A DNA stretch of 64,000 nucleotides. Origin: Planctomycetaceae bacterium (lineage in GTDB: Bacteria > Planctomycetota > Phycisphaerae > Phycisphaerales > SM1A02). The notes beneath the pieces were generated by a model that ran no database searches, was not told the origin of the DNA, and saw nothing but the letters and a program-made list of their open reading frames with translations. Every line of letters starts with the position of its first letter. The first letter of the stretch is position 1. The position numbers and the translations under genes are program-made. Location of the stretch: positions 103,695 through 167,694 of the forward strand of contig CANLHK010000008.1 of the NCBI GenBank assembly GCA_947490615.1, read 5' to 3'. This document shows, piece by piece, positions 60,534 through 64,000 of the stretch.

Positions 60534-62546
60534 ATGGCCGAGGCACAGGGCGACGCCGCAGACCTTCACAATGACCGCGGTGTCTTCCGTGCCGAGTACG
60601 AGCGAGAGCTCGGACACTGGCTCCGCCGACGCCTCGGTTGGCTCTGCATCGCCTACGCGGTCTTTCACATCATTTCGACGAGCGCGCTCATCGTGAGCTC
60701 TGTGGTGCTTCGTCCAGACGAGTCCTCTGCAGAGACTGCCGCCGAAGTCGAGGCAGCGAGGCCACCAACACCACTCGAGGTCCGCGCCGATCGCGCGGAG
60801 AAACGCGCCATCGCGGGCGTTCCTCCTGTGCCTGGTGACGCCCGCGCGATCGAAGCGGCCAAAGAACTCGAACTGCGCCGCGCAGAAGCGGAGCGGCGAC
60901 GGGCCGAGCGCGTGCGATCCAAAGAAGCGGTTGTCTCGACCTTCGATGCGTTCACCGAGCTGGCCCGCGAGCTCGCGCGCGGTGTTCGCAAGGGCGCAGG
61001 AGGTGGATCCGCCGGTGCAACAGACTCGCCTCCAGCGCGCGCAGCCGACGGACCGTCGAAGACGAACGAGCCTGGACGGTTCACTGATCGGTGGTGGGAA
61101 GACGCGCTGACCAGCGTGTCCACTCCCGCGGTGAACACGCAAGCGGACTCGCCAAGCGCGGGTACGCCCAGCGACACGACACTGCCATCTGCGAATCAGA
61201 CTGTCACGATCGCGCCAAGCGAACCGAGTGAAGACCAAGGCGTGATCGCGCATGCGGCGCTGGACTCCACCGATTGGATTCCATGGTGGGTCTGGGCGCT
61301 CGCGACGCTGCCGATTCTCGGTGTACTCGCGTGGTTCGGAATGGTGGTGCGGCCGCGCCTCTACACCCGTGCGGAATTGGTGACTGCCGCGTCACGCATG
61401 ATTCTCTCGCTCGGCCTGTTGAGTTTCGCATTCGAGAGCGCACTGCTTCTCGCGAATCCCGACGCCTCCGTGCGCCCGCTCCTCACCATCTTCTTCTGGC
61501 ACCTCACAGCGTCGCTCTTCCTCCCGTGGAATTGGCGCGAGTCGCTGCGGCCGATTGCCCCGCTGTTCCTGTGCTGGGTGCTGTTACGCGCGGGGCTTGC
61601 CGCAGCTGACGGCGGGTGGATTTCATTTGCGCTTTCGGTCGGAGCCGCCCCACTGCTGTTCTTCCCAGCGTTGGTCCTCTGCTACGCGCGACTGCGCTGG
61701 CATCGAAACCGATTCAAGTCTGGCTTCGTCGGCCGTCGTTTTCTGCAGATGCGCCGCGAGTTCGTGCAAGCTGCGGCGGTGCATGAGTCGCTCTTCCCGA
61801 AACCGCACGACGCGGGATGGATGCGCTTCGACTTTGGCTACCGACCTGCTGCGGACATTGGGGGCGACTTCATCCACGTGTGGACTGACGAGTCGGATCG
61901 CTTCCATCTCGCGCTCATCGATGTCACTGGGCATGGACTCGCCAGCGCGATGAGCGTCGCGCGCATCCACGGGGAGATTGAGCGACTCCGCGACGAATAT
62001 CCCACGGAAGGCCCCGCAAAGATCCTTCTGCGCTTGAACCGCTACTTCCACCGACTGCTCTCGCGTCACCGCCTCTACGCAACCGCCGTGCTCATGACCA
62101 TTGATCCGCACAGCGGAGAGTTGCGCTACGCCAGCGCAGGTCACCCGCCGGTTTTTCTGCGCTCCAAAGGACGAGTCGTCGAACTCCCCTCAACGACGCT
62201 GTTGCTCGGCGCCGTCGATGACTCGCAATTTGGTGAAGAAGAGCTGGCGATGCGCCTTGAAGAAGGTGACACGCTGGTGATGTTCACCGACGGAGCGTAC
62301 GACGCACGCAGTCCGCGCGGAGAGCGCTTCGGGCTCGAGCGCCTGCGGGAGATCATGCAGCGCAAGACGGCGCCTCCGCGCTGGACGCAGTACCTCATGC
62401 GCCTCGTCGAAACCTTTGAGGCAGGCATGCCCGAGGACGATCTGCTCATCGCACAGGTGGATTTTGTGAGTCGTCGCTCGATCTCTTCGATCACGGGTGA
62501 TGATGCGCCGACGACCGCCCACACGCTCGCAGGGGCGCGCTCGTGA
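60534..62546 (+). CDS. membrane-bound PP2C-type serine phosphatase (RsbU/SpoIIE family)
   Basis: The 670-aa protein has one transmembrane helix near 35-60, then a long charged and low-complexity extracytoplasmic region (62-245). Six or so helices (~250-400) follow, then a C-terminal SpoIIE/PP2C domain with DIGGDFIHVW (metal Asp pair), LIDVTGHGLASAM, and LVMFTDGAYDARSP. These phosphatases dephosphorylate anti-sigma-factor antagonists in partner-switching stress control. No anti-sigma or STAS gene is in the window. It overlaps ribD by 4 nt (GTGA). Confidence 0.88.
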   Translation: MAEAQGDAADLHNDRGVFRAEYERELGHWLRRRLGWLCIAYAVFHIISTSALIVSSVVLRPDESSAETAAEVEAARPPTPLEVRADRAEKRAIAGVPPVPGDARAIEAAKELELRRAEAERRRAERVRSKEAVVSTFDAFTELARELARGVRKGAGGGSAGATDSPPARAADGPSKTNEPGRFTDRWWEDALTSVSTPAVNTQADSPSAGTPSDTTLPSANQTVTIAPSEPSEDQGVIAHAALDSTDWIPWWVWALATLPILGVLAWFGMVVRPRLYTRAELVTAASRMILSLGLLSFAFESALLLANPDASVRPLLTIFFWHLTASLFLPWNWRESLRPIAPLFLCWVLLRAGLAAADGGWISFALSVGAAPLLFFPALVLCYARLRWHRNRFKSGFVGRRFLQMRREFVQAAAVHESLFPKPHDAGWMRFDFGYRPAADIGGDFIHVWTDESDRFHLALIDVTGHGLASAMSVARIHGEIERLRDEYPTEGPAKILLRLNRYFHRLLSRHRLYATAVLMTIDPHSGELRYASAGHPPVFLRSKGRVVELPSTTLLLGAVDDSQFGEEELAMRLEEGDTLVMFTDGAYDARSPRGERFGLERLREIMQRKTAPPRWTQYLMRLVETFEAGMPEDDLLIAQVDFVSRRSISSITGDDAPTTAHTLAGARS

Positions 62547-63688
62547 ACGCAGCGCGCGCGCGCTCTCTCTTCGATCGAGCGGTGCGAATCGCCGCACGAG
62601 GTCATGGCGGAGTCGAGCCGAATCCGATGGTTGGGTGTGTGATCGCGAAGGCCGATGGCGAGGTGATCGCGGAGGGGTTTCATCGCACCTGTGGCGGACC
62701 CCATGCCGAAGTCGAAGCGCTGCGCGCCGCGGGAACCAGGGCGCGCGGGGCGACCGCACTCGTGACCCTCGAGCCGTGCGCGCATCAAGGGCGCACGGGG
62801 CCATGCGCGGATGCGCTGATCGCTGCGGGAATCGCACGCGTGCTGTACGCCGTCGCCGACCCCAATCCGCTGGCCGGAGGTGGCGCCGCACGGCTCGCTG
62901 CAAGAGGGGTTCAGACCGAACGATTTGCCCACCCTGGCGCGGAAGAGTTGGCGCGGCCATTCATCAAGCGCGTGACCACTGGATTGCCCTGGGTCAGTGC
63001 GAAGTGGGCGCAGTCGATCGATGGTGCTGTGGCGCTGGCGAATGCGCAGAGCAAGTGGCTTTCTGGCGCGCGGAGTCGCGGGATGGTGCACCGTGAGCGC
63101 GGGCGCGTCGATGCGATTCTCACAGGCATCGGCACAGTGCTTGAGGATGATCCGATGCTCACTCCGCGGGGGGTGAGAGTTCTGCGCGCGCCGCGACGCA
63201 TCATCTTCGATCCTGAAGCTCGGACACCACTCGAAGCTCGAGTCTGCAGTCGGTCATCTGCCGATTCGGTCGCGGAAACGATCGTCCTAGTCTCAGCTGA
63301 ACGAGACGGCGCGGCGCAACGGCGACTGGAGCGACTCCGCGCGCATGGGGTTGAAGCGATTGACCTCGGACCCAACGAGACGCTGCGCCCCGCACTGGTC
63401 GAACTCGGGGCACGCGGGGTCGCAACCGTGCTCGTCGAAGCAGGCGGCGGATTGATCGGGCGATTGCTGCAGGAACGCCTGCTCGACGAAGCATGGGTCT
63501 TCGTTGCGCCGCTTCTGATCGGCGACGACCTTGCGCTCCGATGCGCCCGCGGAGTGGATTGGAATGCGGCAACCAGATCCTCGGACGGACCAACGAGCTC
63601 AGGGACAGAGCTCAGTGCGATTCCCAGAGCTCGCCTTCTCGGCGTCCGCCGTCGGGGCGACGACACCCTCCTCCACTTTCGGTACTGA
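62543..63688 (+). CDS. ribD: bifunctional riboflavin deaminase/reductase
   Basis: The 381-aa protein has an N-terminal deaminase with HAE (His54, Glu56) and PCAHQGRTGPC (Cys79, Cys88), the zinc ligands. It also has a C-terminal reductase domain starting VSAKWAQSIDGAVA. It performs the second and third steps of riboflavin synthesis. The GTG start overlaps the phosphatase stop. No other rib gene is visible before the window ends in the repeat. Confidence 0.95.
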   Translation: MNAARARSLFDRAVRIAARGHGGVEPNPMVGCVIAKADGEVIAEGFHRTCGGPHAEVEALRAAGTRARGATALVTLEPCAHQGRTGPCADALIAAGIARVLYAVADPNPLAGGGAARLAARGVQTERFAHPGAEELARPFIKRVTTGLPWVSAKWAQSIDGAVALANAQSKWLSGARSRGMVHRERGRVDAILTGIGTVLEDDPMLTPRGVRVLRAPRRIIFDPEARTPLEARVCSRSSADSVAETIVLVSAERDGAAQRRLERLRAHGVEAIDLGPNETLRPALVELGARGVATVLVEAGGGLIGRLLQERLLDEAWVFVAPLLIGDDLALRCARGVDWNAATRSSDGPTSSGTELSAIPRARLLGVRRRGDDTLLHFRY

Positions 63689-64000
63689 TGCGCTCCCAGA
63701 CGGGGCGCCAAGCAAGCCGCGTGGTACGGCGCCGGTCACGCTGGGCTCGGTGAGCTCCGTGAGCTCGGTGAGCTCGGTGAGCTCGGTGAGCTCGATGAGC
63801 TCCGTGAGCTCCGTGAGCTCGATGAGCTCGATGAGCTCGATGAGCTCGGTGAGCTCGATGAGCTCGGTGAGCTCCGTGAGCTCGATGAGCTCGGTGAGCT
63901 CGGTGAGCTCGGTGAGCTCGGTGAGCTCGGTGAGCTCGGTGAGCTCGATGAGCTCGATGAGCTCGGTGAGCTCGATGAGCTCGGTGAGCTCGATGAGCTC
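63599..64000 (-). CDS. possible C-terminal end of a Thr/Ile-Glu-Leu repeat protein (partial, doubtful)
   Basis: On the - strand the 9-bp minisatellite reads without stop as repeated (T/I)-E-L triplets from the window edge. It continues as a non-repeat tail (TEPSVTGAVPRGLLGAP...) to a TGA at 63599-63601. Codons used (GAG, CTC, ACC, ATC) are the common ones here, and the ACC/ACG variation is synonymous. It would overlap ribD antisense by 90 nt, which argues against it. The start lies outside the window. Confidence 0.25.
   Translation of the reverse strand, partial: ELIELTELIELTELIELIELTELTELTELTELTELTELIELTELTELIELTELIELIELIELTELTELIELTELTELTELTELTEPSVTGAVPRGLLGAPSGSASVPKVEEGVVAPTADAEKASSGNRTELCP
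63752..64000. repeat. 9-bp minisatellite, about 27.7 units of GAGCTC(GGT/GAT/CGT), continuing past the window
   Basis: Every unit has invariant GAGCTC followed by GGT, GAT or CGT; the order of the three variants is irregular. A half-matching unit (GGGCTCGGT) precedes it at 63743. The hexamer is itself palindromic. It begins ~60 nt after ribD. Confidence 0.97.

Noticed and set aside
63752..64000. CRISPR or IS end
   Set aside because: The unit is 9 bp with no spacers, no terminal inverted repeats and no transposase.

Overview
The window is a GC-rich, densely coded bacterial chromosome segment. Genes are often joined by 4-nt ATGA or GTGA overlaps. I recognise no rRNA, tRNA, CRISPR array, integrase or transposase, so this looks like chromosomal backbone. 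The gene content fits a Planctomycetota bacterium, most likely of the Phycisphaerae type: a System II cytochrome c maturation pair (ResB/CcsA), giant multihaem cytochromes, three consecutive SPFH proteins beside an ABC exporter, Planctomycete-style secreted metallopeptidase and ClpP/S49-like proteins, and an FbaB-type class I aldolase. This placement is inference from gene content only.

Region 1 (10-7300, + strand) is the most interesting part. It holds a membrane flavoprotein with two H-X13-H pairs (two predicted b haems), a membrane-anchored cytochrome with 18 CXXCH motifs before and 5 after an in-frame TGA, an outer-membrane beta-barrel that also carries an in-frame TGA, and a 22-haem lipoprotein built from a 219-bp tandem module. 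Together they look like a trans-envelope electron conduit. It is functionally analogous to porin-cytochrome systems but of different composition, and two of its four genes are interrupted by UGA.

Region 2 (7336-22558, - strand) reads from three SPFH proteins through an ABC exporter (ATPase, permease, and a 736-aa unknown protein) and a fumarylacetoacetase-family enzyme. It ends in a duplicated-domain lipoprotein followed by ResB and CcsA, which would attach haem to the region 1 cytochromes.

Region 3 (22844-31163) holds an orphan ABC permease, a small membrane protein, two ClpP/S49-like secreted proteins (one apparently lacking its serine) and an overlapping - strand operon: TIM-barrel protein, cmk, plsC, CCA-adding enzyme.

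Region 4 (31354-45027) has gcvH, a LolD/FtsX-like ABC system, uvrB, a CHASE histidine kinase with a single-domain response regulator, uvrA and a winged-helix regulator.

Region 5 (45063-57908) contains a glycosyltransferase-methyltransferase fusion, a thioesterase-purN-metallopeptidase operon, a DUF502 membrane protein, hpf-ptsN-HPr (nitrogen PTS), gpsA, a P1B ATPase with an unusual CPG motif, fbaB, mnmA and a long RNase HII-like protein.

Region 6 (57909-64000) has fusA behind a consensus-like promoter and long leader, a membrane PP2C phosphatase, ribD, and a 9-bp minisatellite running off the end.

A recurring feature is a TANNNT -10 element 6-10 nt before the start codon of several genes that lack a Shine-Dalgarno sequence, suggesting leaderless transcripts.
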